This document shows, piece by piece, positions 18,550 to 29,989 of a stretch of DNA of 64,000 nt (positions within the stretch are counted from its first letter, which is position 1; each line of letters begins with the position of its first letter). The stretch spans positions 474,752,617 through 474,816,616 of the forward strand of contig NC_057864.1 of assembly GCF_019393635.1 (NCBI RefSeq), in the 5' to 3' direction. The position numbers and the translations under genes are program-made. Under the pieces are notes generated by a model, which was given only the letters and a program-made list of their open reading frames with translations, searched no databases and was not told where the DNA came from. The stretch comes from Dromiciops gliroides (lineage: Eukaryota; Chordata; Mammalia; Microbiotheria; Microbiotheriidae).

Positions 18550-20440
18550 GAATTCCACGGCATCCCCATTCGAATTTTAATAGAGAAGAGGAAAGTCAAC
18601 CCAGTCTGACATACCCCCTAGATCACATGACTTCATATTCTTCAGGGGGGGTGTCTGCCCAGCAGGGATGGAACTCTCAAGAATGAGATTCTGAAAGCAT
18701 AAGCAAAAACATTTCCAACAAGGAGAGAAAACAGGAGTTGTCTGAGGGGAGCCATGTGGATGCACAGGGAACTCCCCAACCCACCCTTAGGCTATAAAAA
18801 GAATGTGCGCATCAGATGAAAGCAAGACCAGGTGACACATGAAGGATTGGACACACGGGTATGGTCGGTCCTCTAAGAAGAGTGTCAGATGTGCTACCTA
18901 GAGTTACGCGAAAGTTAAGCAAAAGGTGACTTTAACCATGCTTTCCTGAAGAAAAGCAGAAATTTAAATGAGAGAATGGCCCGCCTTGGGTGATTAAAAC
19001 CAGAAAAATAACATCAGGTTGCCCAATTTCTCTGTTTTCATCTGTGTTTTCTGCCAAGGAGAGTGCTCTTTGGGCTGTAAATGACAGAACAGACATGATG
19101 AATAAGAAGTTGACGCCCAGGACAAGTAAGGAGAAGGTAAGAGAGCACTTTAGCTGCCTCCAATGAATCCAGGTCACCTCAAGCAGATGAAAGCTAAGGA
19201 CTATGACTGCTAAGGCAAAGGGAGATTGAGAGGCACCACAGGATTGGAGAGAGGAAAAAAATGGAGGACCCTTCAGAAAGGGGGAGAGAAGAGCATCCAT
19301 AACAACAGGCAAGTAAGCTTAGATCCTTTTCTTGGCAAAGTTCTAGAAGAGATCATTTAAAGGATAGTTAGTGAGCCTCTAGAAAGGGAAGCAGTGATCA
19401 TCAGAGACCCAACATGGTTTCATCAGGAAAAGTCCACTCTTCCCTTTTGTTCTTTTGACAGGGTTACTAAGCTTGTAGGTCAGGAGATGGTTTAAGTTGA
19501 GATTTTAGTGCACACTGTTTGTTCAAGCGTTCTATTCTTGTGGGAAAGACTGAGGGATATAGGCTAGTTGATGGTGGATTTGGATTGGTTTGAAAGAGTT
19601 AAAAGTCATTTGGGAAAGGCCACTGGTGGAATGTCCTGAACTTAGGACCTGAGCTGTTTAATGCTTTTATCAATGATTTGGATAAAGGCATGTGGCATGC
19701 TTAGCGAGCCTACACATGACCCAAAACTGGAAAGAATAACACATTGGATGACAGACTGAGAATTTGGGAGTGTTGACAGGCTAGAGATGAATCTGAAAAA
19801 TGAAATTTATTAAGTGAAAAGCCTTACATTTGGGTTTAGAGAATTAACTTTACAAGTATGGTATTACTGGGCAGATAGGTGAGGGAGGGATGTATAGTGA
19901 CAGGGGATGATGATTGGAAAGTAGTTTATATTGAAAAAGATCTGAGGGTTTCAGCGGACTTCAAGCTCATTTACTTTGTGTGACACAGCAGTGAAAAAAG
20001 AAAAGGCTACATTAAGAGAAACCAAACAACCAGGAATAAGGAGGCGATTGTCTGGGTGTCCTCTGCCCTGATCAGACCTTATTTAGTGCTAGGAAGCAGT
20101 TTGCAATGTATATTGATAAGCTGGAGAGTGGCCCAGGGTTGGTGAAGGGCTTTCAGTTGGTGACAAATGAAGGTCAGGTGAAGGGACTGTGGGGGGTATT
20201 TAGGCTAGAGATGAGAAGATTCTGGAGGAACAAGATAGCCGGGTTTAAGCATTCAAAGGAAAAGGGTTAAGACTTTTCTTTGGCCTCAGAAACAGCAGCA
20301 GCTGATGGGACTTGCAAAGAGGCAAGTTTAGACTTGACCCAAGGAAAAACTTCCTAAGGATCGGTTGTCCACCAGTAAAATGGCCTGCCTCAGGCTGGTG
20401 GGCTCCCCTGCTGGGAAGTCTTCAAACTGGTGTGTGATAG
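18550..20440 (+). repeat. CR1/L3 LINE, about 1.9 kb, ORF2 region
   Basis: The longest transposon relic in the window. On the + strand it still encodes recognisable reverse-transcriptase pieces: SFLGKVLEEII near 19330 and GPELFNAFINDLDKG near 19650. The ORF2 C-terminal part and 3' end (AACTTCCTAAGGATCGGTTG to CTGGGAAGTCTTCAAACTGG) follow. The 18550-18830 part matches another copy at 61640-61900. Frames are broken throughout and the 5' end of the element is absent. Confidence 0.75.
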
Positions 20441-20684
20441 TGAGCATCCTTTTTTGTCTGTGGGCTGGAGTCTTGGCCATTGATCAGTACAGGTGAGCGC
20501 CATGTTGGTCCACTTGGAGACCAGTCTTATCTTGATGGTTCTAGCGACTTTGGAGCTGCTAGGGGCCATAGAAATCTCAGGATTTGGGAGCTGGGTGACT
20601 TCTTAGAAGCCATCTCATCCAACTCCTTTGTTTCCCCAAATAGGTGGTTTTATATTTCTTCCTATCCTCTGTCCTCTACTCTGC

Positions 20685-21090
20685 CTAGCTTGGTGGCTCA
20701 GGGTAGAACACTGGGCCTGGAGGCAGGGAGGCCTCCGATCCTTGCTAGTTGGGTGACCCAGGGCAAGATAATTAACCTCTCAGCCTCTGTTTTTCTCATC
20801 TGTAGAATGGAGAGATATTAGCACCAACCTCCCAGGGTTGTTGTGAGGATCAAATGAGATAATATATATATTTTTTTAAGTGAGGCAATTGGAGTTAAGT
20901 GACTTGCCCAAGGTCACACAGCTAGTAAATGTCATGTGTCTGAGGCCGGATTTGAACCCAGGTACTCCTGACTCCAGGGCCTATGCTCTATCCACTGTAC
21001 CACCTAGCTGCCCCTATGAAATATTTATAAAGCTCTTTGTACACCCTAAAGTGCTTTATACATGTTAGCTTTTGTGATTATTACTGTTAC
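20685..21090 (+). repeat. MIR SINE split by a younger SINE
   Basis: GGTGACCCAGGGCAAGATAA, TTTCTCATCTGTAGAATGGA and GGGTTGTTGTGAGGATCAAA run to about 20866. The 3' part resumes at 21016 (TTTATAAAGCTCTTTGTACA). Confidence 0.8.
20867..21015 (-). repeat. Marsupial short CORE-SINE nested in MIR
   Basis: GAGGCAATTGGAGTTAAGTG to CACCTAGCTGCCCC, with an imperfect ATGA(G/A)ATA-type duplication at the borders. Confidence 0.88.
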
Positions 21091-21154
21091 TATATTGAAT
21101 TATTATGTTAATACCATATTATGGTACATATTATATCATATGTTAATATAATAG

Positions 21155-21345
21155 GCTGATGTAGTGAAGAGGATGAGGGAGCTGGAGTCAGCAAAGGTCT
21201 GGTTTGAATCCAGTCTCCAATACGAGCTGTGTGACTACAGACTGTGTCGGCATCAGTTTCCTCATCTTTAAAATGGGGAAAATAATCCTACTGCGAGGGC
21301 TGTTGTGAGGCTCCAAAGAGATGATGTTAAAGGACTTGGGTATTC
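21155..21345 (+). repeat. MIR SINE
   Basis: GAGCTGGAGTCAGCAAAGGT, GAGCTGTGTGACTACAGACT, TTTCCTCATCTTTAAAATGG and GGCTGTTGTGAGGC in order. Confidence 0.75.
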
Positions 21346-21500
21346 TTCTTTTAAAAATCCCCTGTTTCAGACCTCTCAGCTCACAGGACACTTTCTACAG
21401 GAAGCCTTTCTAGGAAGCCCCCATGTCATCATTGCGCAAGATCAGGCCACCCTTCCATTTATCCCTGGCCACCTGTCTTTGCTTCCATCTTTGGCACATC

Positions 21501-21652
21501 TTTTTTTTTTTTTTTAAGTGAGGCAATTGGGGTTAAGTGACTTACCCAGGGTCACACAGCTAGTAAGTGTTAAGTGTCTGAGGCCGGATTTGAACTCAGG
21601 TACTCCTGACTCCAGGGCCGGTGCTCCATCCACTGCTCCACCTAGCCGCCCC
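21501..21652 (-). repeat. Marsupial short CORE-SINE (subfamily A)
   Basis: Poly-T tail, GAGGCAATTGGGGTTAAGTG, head ending CACCTAGCCGCCCC. Confidence 0.92.
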
Positions 21653-21750
21653 CTCATTTCGTCGTTCTTAACATTTCTATTTTGCCAACTAGATCTTCCT
21701 CATTGGTTGAAATTAGTTGTAAAATAGAATTTCTGTCATCTCTACCTTTT

Positions 21751-21889
21751 GGGGGGGGCGGGGCAATGAGGGTTAAGTGACTTGCCTGAGGTCACACAGC
21801 TAGTGTCAAGTGTCTGAGGCTGGATTTGAACTCAGGTCCTCCTGAATCCAGGGCCGGTGCTCTATCCACTGCCCCACCTAGCTGCCCCC
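21751..21889 (-). repeat. Marsupial short CORE-SINE (subfamily B)
   Basis: G-rich tail side, GGGCAATGAGGGTTAAGTGA, head ending CACCTAGCTGCCCCC. Flanked by CTCTACCTTTT / CTCCTACCTTTT. It lies about 100 bp from the preceding SINE in the same orientation. Confidence 0.9.
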
Positions 21890-21959
21890 CTCCTACCTTT
21901 TAAAAGATGAAATTGTCAACGAGGGAAGCCAAGGATTTCTTGCCTATTCTTTCAAGTTG

Positions 21960-22110
21960 GGGAGAAGTAAGAGACAGAGAAAGACAGGAGAGGAGAAAAA
22001 AAGGAAAAGAAAGAGAAGGAAGAAAATCATAGAGAGAGGGAGGATGCAAAAGAGAAGGGAAACAAAGAGAGGAGAGGAGATAGAAGAGGAGGGAGGGAGA
22101 CAGGATGAGA
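21960..22110 (+). repeat. GA-rich low-complexity tract
   Basis: About 150 nt of mostly G and A (AGAGAA, GGAAAA and GAGGAG words). Confidence 0.75.
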
Positions 22111-22994
22111 GAGTAGAGAACTTGGGTAGATGTTCATTGAAGCCTTCCATCCTGACTGTCCCTAGTCTTCTCAACTTTGTCTTCCATCTGCTTCCAGGAC
22201 TCATCATGCATTTGTTCCTTCTGACTTGGTGGTCTGTAATGAGCTGCCACTATAACATCATGCCAGTTTTGTTTGTTTTTTACTGGACCTGCTGCTCCAA
22301 TTCATTCATACTCTGAGGTTGTATTTATGTCCTTCCATTAAGATGCCCGGGTCGTTTTGCTGATTACCTAGTACTCTCTGCTTTTCTCTCTGAAGCTGTA
22401 AGTTTTATTTGCTTCCTTATTTCCTGAGAATTTCTGGGCTTTTCTGTGGCTATTCTTTCTATATCATCCCTATAATTCTCTGTTACCTTCCTCCTCTATT
22501 TTTCATTTAAAGTGCCCCTCGTTGGATTCCGTCTCGCCAATGTCACATCATTCCTTTATCTCAAGCCCAGTTCCAGAAATCCAGCTCCCATTCTCTGACT
22601 CTTGCCTTCTTAATCAGCTCTTCCCTTCCCAAATTTATCTAGTTTGTAAGGTAGGATTTTCCTAGTCAAGTGTCCTTCCAAAGAGGGGCCTTATTATTTT
22701 CCAAGAAGAGAAACCAGGAACATGAGGCCAGAACAAGGAAGTGAGAATGTGGGGCATTGATATAGGCAGATGTGCATTGTGTACCCACAGCTCTCCTAGG
22801 GGATACTTATCTGCTTTGGAGAGAAGGCCAGGGGCCCCGACCTTCAGGGTGTCCACACTGCATGGTTGGCCTGGAGGTTTCGGAGAAGGTACAAAGAAAC
22901 AGCTGGTTTCTTTCTTTTCTGCTTGGATTAATTCATTTTTTTCTTTAGTTTACTTTGATCCAAAGTTTTAATTTGGGGTGAGGCCTTTACTTCA
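22111..22994. other. Unassigned intron sequence
   Basis: AT-rich with no family recognised. It may contain old LINE sequence too diverged to name. Confidence 0.35.
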
Positions 22995-23130
22995 TAAGAT
23001 TAGAAATCTAGAGTTGAAAGAGACCTCAGAAGTGTGATCAAGTTCATCCCCATCTCCCACCCACCCATTTTACAGGTGAGGAAACTGAACTTGAGACAGG
23101 TTCAAGTGATTTGCCCAGGGTCTCCCTTCC
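22995..23130 (-). repeat. MIR-type fragment
   Basis: AGAGTTGAAAGAGACCTCAG followed by TTTTACAGGTGAGGAAACTG. Confidence 0.55.
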
Positions 23131-23269
23131 TTAGCCTTGAAGAAACACCACACCCCCACCCCCCCCCACCCCCCCAGAGATTAAGCAGATGTCTGGCCTG
23201 AAGAAGAGGGCAAAGATGGTGAGGGGAATAGGGAGAAAGAGAGATTGAAGAGTGAAGCAATGGAAAAAG

Positions 23270-23800
23270 TCAGTCCCAGTGCAAGCTATATACAGAATAA
23301 ATTGGAGATAATCAATGGATATGGGGAATCAGGAAGAAGGAAAGGGGAATGTTAGAAGTGAGGCTGGACCCTCCCCGTGGGTCAGGTCAAGTATTTAGTA
23401 AACTTTAGTGGCTCCTCTCCAATAATGGTAAATAATCTAGAGAAATACAAACCTGTATGATTTACAAAGCACTTTCCACATGACCTCAGAGAGGGAGTGA
23501 CTTCTCATCCGGAAGAATTGGAGTTAGAAGGAGCTGGGTGGGAATCCCACCTCTTAAGCCCATCTAAGCAGTCCAGAAGCATTTATGAAGTGCTTACTGT
23601 GTACCAGGGGCTATTCGAGGGGGCTCAAACTGAATGGCCCCTAAGGATCTTTGATTGGAAACGAGAGTATACAAAATAGATACATGGTGAGTGGGGTGGG
23701 GGATGGGGAGTTGCCAGCAAAGAACTCATAGGAAGAGATGCTTGAGCTGAGGTTAGAAGGGAAGGAGGAAGCTTGGAGACAGCAGAAGGTGTGTGCGGGG
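23270..23800 (-). repeat. LINE L2 fragments
   Basis: GCAAGCTATATACAGAATAA at 23282 and AAGCATTTATGAAGTGCTTA at 23578 are reverse-strand L2 pieces, broken and partly rearranged. Confidence 0.5.
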
Positions 23801-24384
23801 CGGCCTGGGCCAATGTGCGGCAAGCCGCGGGAGATGGGAAACTCCTCGTTCCTCCTTTCCTCCCCTCCCGGGGAAGAGCACTTGAAAAGAACCCCAGCTC
23901 GGCTGGCTGAAGGGGAATGATGGAAGGCAGCAGCCGGAGGGGTCAGTGTCGGACCCTCCTGGGAGCTGCTGGGAAGCCCCCATTCTTACTGTCCAGGGCC
24001 TTGGGCCGAGCCCCCGGAAAGGTTGGCGGCCTGTGAGGTGGAAGCCAGAAATTGGCCAGACTTGGATTGCCCTGATGTTCACCCAGTGAACAGATGCTTA
24101 GATTCCCATCCATGGGCAGAGCTGAGCTTGATCTCAGCCTCTGTCACCCCTGCCTGTTGTCTCAGGACCCAGAGGGAGCAGCAGGCGACACATTTGAACA
24201 TTACAGGCCAAGCATTTGCAAGTCCAGAGGACCCGTGTTCAAATTCCGACTCTCTCACTTAACCTCTTTGTCTTTAGGTAATAGGTCTCCATCTGGGTGC
24301 AGGTCTAGTCTCCAGGCTGTGGACATTTCCATCCAAGGGTGGACCCCAGGGCTGACAAATTAGGTTCTGTGTTGGCTCAGTGGA
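23801..24384. other. GC-richer unassigned intron sequence
   Basis: Locally CpG-containing (GGGGCGGCCTGGGCC, CAAGCCGCGGGAGATGG) but without a clear promoter. No exon of a known protein was recognised. Confidence 0.35.
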
Positions 24385-24715
24385 CAGAAACAGGAAGAAG
24401 TCAGCACCATAACCCAGTAGAAAGAACACCAGTAAAAAAAAGGGGGGGGGGTAGCTAAGTGGCACGAGCCCTGGATTCCGGAGGACCTGAGTTCAAATCC
24501 GGCCTCAGACACTTGGCACTTACTAGCTGTGTGACCCTGGGCAAGTCACTTAACCCTCATTGCCCTTCAAAACAAACAAGCAAACAGGGGACTTGGATTC
24601 AAATCCTGGTTCAGGTACTACCTGTGTGGGCAAACAAAGCACTTTTCTTTCCTGTGCCTCAGTTCCCTCAATGGTAAAATGAGGAAGTGGCCCCTTCTGG
24701 CATTAACCCTCCCGT
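24385..24715 (+). repeat. MIR SINE split by a younger SINE
   Basis: A head-like piece lies before 24441. The MIR core and tail resume at 24584 (GATTCAAATCCTGGTTCAGG, CAATGGTAAAATGAGGAAGT). Confidence 0.6.
24442..24583 (+). repeat. Marsupial short CORE-SINE (subfamily B), small head deletion
   Basis: GTAGCTAAGTGGCACGAGCC lacks the usual 'AGTGGATAGAGCA' part. The core and CCCTCATTGCCC end are intact. Confidence 0.85.
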
Positions 24716-24839
24716 CCTCTGAGCCTGTGGCCTGGGCTCTGATGTCTACTTGTGACTCTTATTCTGCTTTTTAAAGGAGAGGGAGGGCAGGAGGGAGAAA
24801 AGCCACAGCACTTACTACCTGCTTTGCCCCCCAATAGTG

Positions 24840-24990
24840 TAGTGCAGTGATTCCAGCCTGGGCCTCAGTGTCCTCTTCTGTGAAATGGGGGTAACCATAA
24901 TCCATAACCTATAATCGCTGTGCAGCTTAGATGAGATCCTGGGTGTCTGTTTTAGAGCCCTCTGTATCCTGGTCCGTTTTCTTCTCTGAG
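24840..24990 (+). repeat. MIR tail
   Basis: GGCCTCAGTGTCCTCTTCTG, TGAAATGGGGGTAACCATAA and a GATGAGATCCTGG end. Confidence 0.55.
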
Positions 24991-26184
24991 TGTTGTCAGT
25001 GACTCAAGGTCATTTTTAAACCAGGCTATGGGAGACCCTGACTCTGTAATACCCCCCATCAGGCAGCGAGGTGCTTTGTACACTGACCCACTCCTGTGTG
25101 CTCAGCCTCCATGCATTGTCGGGACCTAGAGGCAGCCCCTCTCATCCTGTCCAACGCTTCCCATGTAACTACCTTAGATCGGCCAAAGTCCGGCCACCTG
25201 GTGGACAAGGGTCTTTCCTCCAGACCGCTGGGCTTGCCCCATAACCAGCCCTACTTCTTTTCAAGTCTTAGGTATCATTAAGACTAAAGATTAAAAAAAA
25301 ACAAAAACCTATTGGCCCTGACATTTAAATAGTTCTGATTTGTTGTTTTGTTTGCTTAAATTAAGTCATTGCCTCTTTCACGGTTACTTCTAGCTCCTTG
25401 TCGGTGTGCCCACCTACAGCAGTCGCTTCCCCCACCCCCACCCCTGTCTAATTTGCTGCTTCTAATCAGCCAGGGGCTGGAAGACCAAGTTTGTTAGAAT
25501 TATGTGTAAAGTAAGAATAATCAGGCTCTGAGTTAAGTCCTGGAGGGGCTTTGTCTTAAGGGCAGAACGCAGGAGGCCTGTGGCTGATCAGAAGCCCCAT
25601 TGTTTCTGGCTTTGCTTTCTGGTGTTCACCTGGCTTTGAGGCCCCTGAGCTTGCTGGAGATGGGGCTGCTGATGACAGGGCCTCCCCCAGCCCCAGCCAC
25701 TTTAGAAGCTCACTGTAGCTAGACTGGGTGGCCCCCATGGCTTCCAAGAGGAAGGATCAGCAGCATGAGGGGCATCGGAGGTGACCGAGGTCCTGCCCAG
25801 ACCCTGCAGAGGGTGGGAGCCAAGACGCTCAGCCTCCCCCACCCCGGCTGGCTGGGAGCTGAGGTCCTCCAGGAGCGCTCCATTCATTCATTCAGCATCT
25901 CCCCATCTCAGCATCGAATGCCTCCTTGCCTGTTGCCAGGTAACCACCGTTCTGCCCCTGCCCGCCAGGGCCAAGAGGTTCACTTTTGTCTCCTGCTGAC
26001 AGGGGTCCTGGCTGTCTGCGGGTGGGGGGAGGTTTGCAGCAGGAAGCTCTTAAAGGCACAGGCCACAGGGCCTGTCTGATCATCACACCCTAATGGGGAG
26101 GCAGGCGGGAGGTTAGTGTCATCATCTCCTCTCAGTCGTATCTCATATTCCTTATCCTTGGTCTCTGACTCCATTTTGAACTGC
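24991..26184. other. Unassigned intron sequence
   Basis: A 1.2-kb repeat-poor stretch of moderate GC. No gene was recognised on either strand. Confidence 0.4.
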
Positions 26185-26360
26185 ATCAAATAATGATAAT
26201 AATAATAATAATAACAGCCAACATTTATGTAGTGTTTTAAGGTTGGCAGAATGCTTTAAACTCCACTGTCAAAACAGCCCTGCTCTGTTACTATCCCCAT
26301 GTTACAGAAGAGGAAACTGAGGCCAAGTGACTTGCCTAGGCACACCCAGTGGGCTCACTG
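26185..26360 (-). repeat. MIR SINE with (AAT)n start
   Basis: ATAATAATAATAATAACAGC, then ACATTTATGTAGTGTTTTAA, CCCATGTTACAGAAGAGGAA and CTTGCCTAGGCACACCCAG. Confidence 0.75.
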
Positions 26361-26369
26361 GTTGATTGA

Positions 26370-26600
26370 AGTCCAGTGTGTTTACCTGCCTGGAGGCCCC
26401 CCCAATCTGGTCTCCATCCTTTACCACCTGTGTATTATCCCCATCTTCCACCCTTTAATCAGACTGATTTCCTTCTGTCCACAACAAATGCCAGCCATGC
26501 CTCAGTTGGACTTTTGTACCTCTGTTCCCTCTTCTCCCAATCCTATTCATTCTTCAAAGGTTGCCTCTATTCCTACCTCTCCCAGGAAGCCTTCCTTGCC
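26370..26600 (+). repeat. LINE L2 fragment
   Basis: Decayed L2 ORF2-end region. It includes ATTCTTCAAAGGTTGCCTCT and CCCAGGAAGCCTTCCTTGCC. Confidence 0.6.
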
Positions 26601-26609
26601 TACTGGTAG

Positions 26610-26790
26610 TGTGATAAGGAGAGAGGAAAGGGTGCCAGATTTAGAGTCAAAGGTCCTGGGTTCGAATCCCAGCTCTGCCACTTACTAACCATGTAACCGT
26701 CACCAAATTTCTTCACCTCTCTGGGCCTCACTTTGCTCATCTGTAAAAGAGGAGGTTGGACTAAAAGGCTTTGCATTGACTTTTCTAGCT
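26610..26790 (+). repeat. MIR SINE
   Basis: GGGTTCGAATCCCAGCTCTG, TAACCGTCACCAAATTTCTT and TTTGCTCATCTGTAAAAGAG in order. Confidence 0.8.
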
Positions 26791-27539
26791 GTAGCTCCGG
26801 CGTCTTTGGATGTGTTGCCATTGATCTCCCCCTTTGTGAACTCCTGGGCTTGTCCACACCACACACAATCTTACTGCCAAGTCTCCTTCACAACGGTAAG
26901 CTTCCTGAGGATGGGGACCCTGCCGTTTGCAAGAACACAGACCCCAGCCAACTAACTGACTTAGGGAAAAGATATCGGGAAATACTGTCCCAGGGGGCAC
27001 ATGGCTCCAAGAGCATTGTGTTAGGAGGCAGATTCTGGGGTGGTCAGAATTCGAACTCAGGTTAGGTCTTGCTTCTTGCATAGCAAGTTATCTGGGCCGT
27101 CTCCCCATGGCTTTTCCTGATTTTCCCCATTTCCCATCCCAGAGACCATGGGATTTTTTTTTTTTTTGCTGGGGGAGGACAAAGCGACGCCCCTCTCTCT
27201 ATGCCCCTCCAAGTCCATGAATGTATATGGGAGTACCCCCACCACAGTGAGACCTTCAGGGAGCTAAGCAAGAGCCTTGCTGGATCATCAGCACACCCTG
27301 GGATGCTGGGCTTGCCTAGCAACACTTCTCTGATTGGCCCGCATATTGGAGACTCCAGGCCGGACTCTTCTTTTCTGCTCACCAATCAGAGGGCACCAGA
27401 GCCAAGGACCCTGCAGGGATTGGCTGGAGAGGCAGCCAGGTAGATGGTGGCTTGAAACTGACCAGGCCGGTGTGCTCCCAGCCTCAGCTTGCTGGTTTGT
27501 AAATCTGGGCTGCTAATACCTCTGCTCCCTTCGTCCCAG

Positions 27540-27770
27540 TCACTGTATAAACACAGGCTATTATAACTGCTCTTTGGGCTGCTGAGAGGTGAATGATTTA
27601 TGGTGAGCTCCGGCCATCAGTAAGTGAAGGGAGCCTGCTTTATGGCTGTGTACTTTGGAGCGTGTAGATTTCAATGTTTAATATGTCCATAACGAGTGAT
27701 TAATTACTCAGTGTCCCTTTTAATTTCCTTTTTGTCCATTAATCTATGGGTGATCTCCCTTTTTTTTTTA
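27540..27770. promoter_or_regulatory. Repeat-free AT-rich island with homeobox-like motifs (candidate element)
   Basis: It contains TGATTAATTACTCA (27697-27710), two TTTATGG words and CCATTAATC. No repeat was recognised. Conservation cannot be tested here, so this is only a candidate. Confidence 0.25.
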
Positions 27771-28079
27771 GTCACCTGTAGGCGCCTCCAATGATGATAC
27801 CATCTTCTTCCATATTGTTGTCTCTTTCCCTCTTCCTCATCCTTACCCATCTTACCTAGATGGGAGTTTCCCATTACCACAGTTTGCTCAGCCGTTCCCC
27901 AGAATGACCAGCAATCTGGGTATTTCCAGGTTTATTTGTTTTCCCCAATGAAAAATGCCGCTACTAAAAATGTTTGTACCTCTGACATGCTGATGAGACT
28001 GAGTTGTTTTCACAGTAATGGGATTAATGAGTGAAGGAGGGCTCATTCTTTTTTGTAGTTGTCAATTATTTATATTATT
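27771..28079. repeat. Probable L1-type 3' UTR remnant
   Basis: CACAGTTTGCTCAGCCGTTC followed by CCCAGAATGACCAGC resembles the common marsupial L1-associated 3' sequence. Highly diverged. Confidence 0.4.
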
Positions 28080-28335
28080 GACAATAATAGTAGCTCACAT
28101 TTAAACGGTGCTGTGAAGTTTGCAGAGGGTTTTGTGTACATCATCTGATTTGATCCTCACAACCACCCAAGGAGGTAGGTGCTGTTATTATCCCCTCTTA
28201 ATAGGTAAGGAAACCTAGGCACCTATATATGTCCAAGGTCACAGCTGATGAGTGTCTGAGAGAGGATTTGAATTCAGGTCTCTCCCACTCCCAAGTCTTA
28301 ATCCTCTCTCCACAACAGCACCTAGTTGCCAGATT
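28080..28335 (-). repeat. MIR SINE, near full length
   Basis: AATAGTAGCTCACATTTAAA, ATCCTCACAACCACCCAAGG, ATAGGTAAGGAAACCTAGGC, and CACCTAGTTGCC at the head. Confidence 0.8.
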
Positions 28336-28499
28336 ACAGCCAAAAAGGTTGGAGGCAGGGAGACTGGTCTGGAAGCTAATTCCTTAGCCTTTCCTGACCC
28401 CCTCCAGTTGTGTTTCTGCTTCTCTTCATAGCCCCAAATTACTTTGTGGATATTTTAATATACAAATAATGTATATGCTTGTAGTTTATTTATTTCCCT

Positions 28500-28578
28500 C
28501 TTAATAGAATGTAAGCCCCTTGAGGGCAGTGTCTGCTTCCTTCATGTCACCAATGCCTGACACCTAATGCTGCTAATA
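28500..28578 (+). repeat. LINE L2 3' end
   Basis: AGAATGTAAGCCCCTTGAGG followed by GCAGTGTCTGC. Confidence 0.65.
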
Positions 28579-28589
28579 TACCCATCTCC

Positions 28590-28800
28590 TTCAAGATTTG
28601 GAGATCAAGGACCTGAGTTAGAATCTTCCCTCTGCATTTGTTTTCTGTGGGACTTTGGGCAAATCAGCCTCAGCTTCTTCCTGATGTGTTAAATTAGGGG
28701 TTTGCTCTTGATGGCCTCTGAGATCCCTTCTCCTGTCTTATAGAACTTACAGGACAGTTCCTGGCACATAGTAGGTCCTTTGTTGCATTTTTATTGACTC
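28590..28800 (+). repeat. MIR SINE
   Basis: GGACTTTGGGCAAATCAGCC through GGCACATAGTAGGTCC, ending in ATTGACTC. Confidence 0.6.
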
Positions 28801-28872
28801 TTGATGGTCAGTCTGTCAAGGATCAGAGCAAATGTTATTCTTATTAATACTTTTTAAAAAACCCATCTCTGG

Positions 28873-29041
28873 GGGCAGCTAGGTGGCATAGTGGATAGAG
28901 CACCGGCCCTGGAGTCAGGAGGACCTGAGTTCAAATCCAGCCTCAGACACTTAACACTTACTAGCTGTGTGACCCTGGGCAAGTCACTTAACCCCAATTG
29001 CCTCACTAAAAAAACAAACAAACAAACAAACAAAACAAAAC
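28873..29041 (+). repeat. Marsupial short CORE-SINE (subfamily A)
   Basis: Full copy with a long CAAA-type tail. Perfect 17-bp target duplication AAAAAACCCATCTCTGG at 28856-28872 and 29042-29058. Confidence 0.96.
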
Positions 29042-29199
29042 AAAAAACCCATCTCTGGCACAACTTTGGAAGATTTAAAAACTGTGAACAACACCCTAAC
29101 CAACCAGGATTCCAGCACACCAGTAATGAAGCGTATCTTTGACGAGGCCAGTTGGGGAAATTGTTTGCTTTTCACTGTGTATATTTGTTTAAAGTGGTT

Positions 29200-29810
29200 T
29201 GGGTTTGTCTTTCTTTTTACATTTTGAACAAAACTTTAATTTGGAAATTTGGGGAAATTTTTAAATTAAAAAAGATTCTCTTACTTCCTATTTATTACCC
29301 AGTCCCCCCCCACCCTGTCTTGAGACAGAAACATTCACCAGGATAGTTCACACAGGTCTCCTTCAGCACCCATAGGCGCCCACCTTTTTACTGCTGTCTT
29401 TTAGGGATGTTTTGGTTTTCATTGCTGCATCCTCATATATGTTTGTTTTGGCCTTACTCTGCATCAGTTCACAAAACTTGTCTTGTGTTTCTCTGAATTC
29501 TTTTTTGTTTTTGTTTGTTTTGTTTTTGGCGGGACAATGAGGGTTAAGTGACTTGCCCAGGGTCACACAGCTAGTAAGTGTCAAGTGTTTGAGGCCAGAT
29601 TTGAACTCAGGTCCTCCTGAATCCAGGGTCGGTGCTTTATCCACTGTACCACCTAGCTGCCCCCATTTCTCTGAATTCTTAAACTATTTTTATGGCACAG
29701 TAATCTATTGTTAGATTCACATCCCGCAGTTTATTCAGCCATCCCCAATTACTTGGCACCCATTTTATGGTCTTTTTTTCTGTGTTTAAAAAGTAGTGCT
29801 CTGAAAACTG
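29200..29810. repeat. L1-type 3' UTR remnant carrying a SINE
   Basis: CTCTGCATCAGTTCACAAAA, ATTTTTATGGCACAGTAATC and TATTCAGCCATCCCCAATTA are in the order seen in marsupial L1-associated 3' sequence. Interrupted by the SINE at 29503-29665. Confidence 0.5.
29503..29665 (-). repeat. Marsupial short CORE-SINE (subfamily B)
   Basis: (GTTT)n tail and full body. Perfect 15-bp target duplication TTTCTCTGAATTCTT at 29488-29502 and 29666-29680. Confidence 0.95.
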
Positions 29811-29812
29811 TA

Positions 29813-29948
29813 TTCTCTCTTTCTCTCTCTCCCTCTCTCCCCCCCTCTCTCTCTTTCTCCCTTTGTCTCTCTGTTTCTTTCTGTCTCTCTTTCTCTCTGT
29901 GTCTCTCTGTCTCTCACACACACATGCACGCACGCACACACACACTCC
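29813..29948 (+). repeat. Polypyrimidine (CTCT/TTTC) tract ending in (CA)n
   Basis: About 95 nt of C/T-rich repeats run into CA and GCACGCACGC dinucleotides. Confidence 0.9.
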
Positions 29949-29989
29949 CCACCTTTGACCTCCTTGGAGCATATGCCAGTTCCTAGTAT

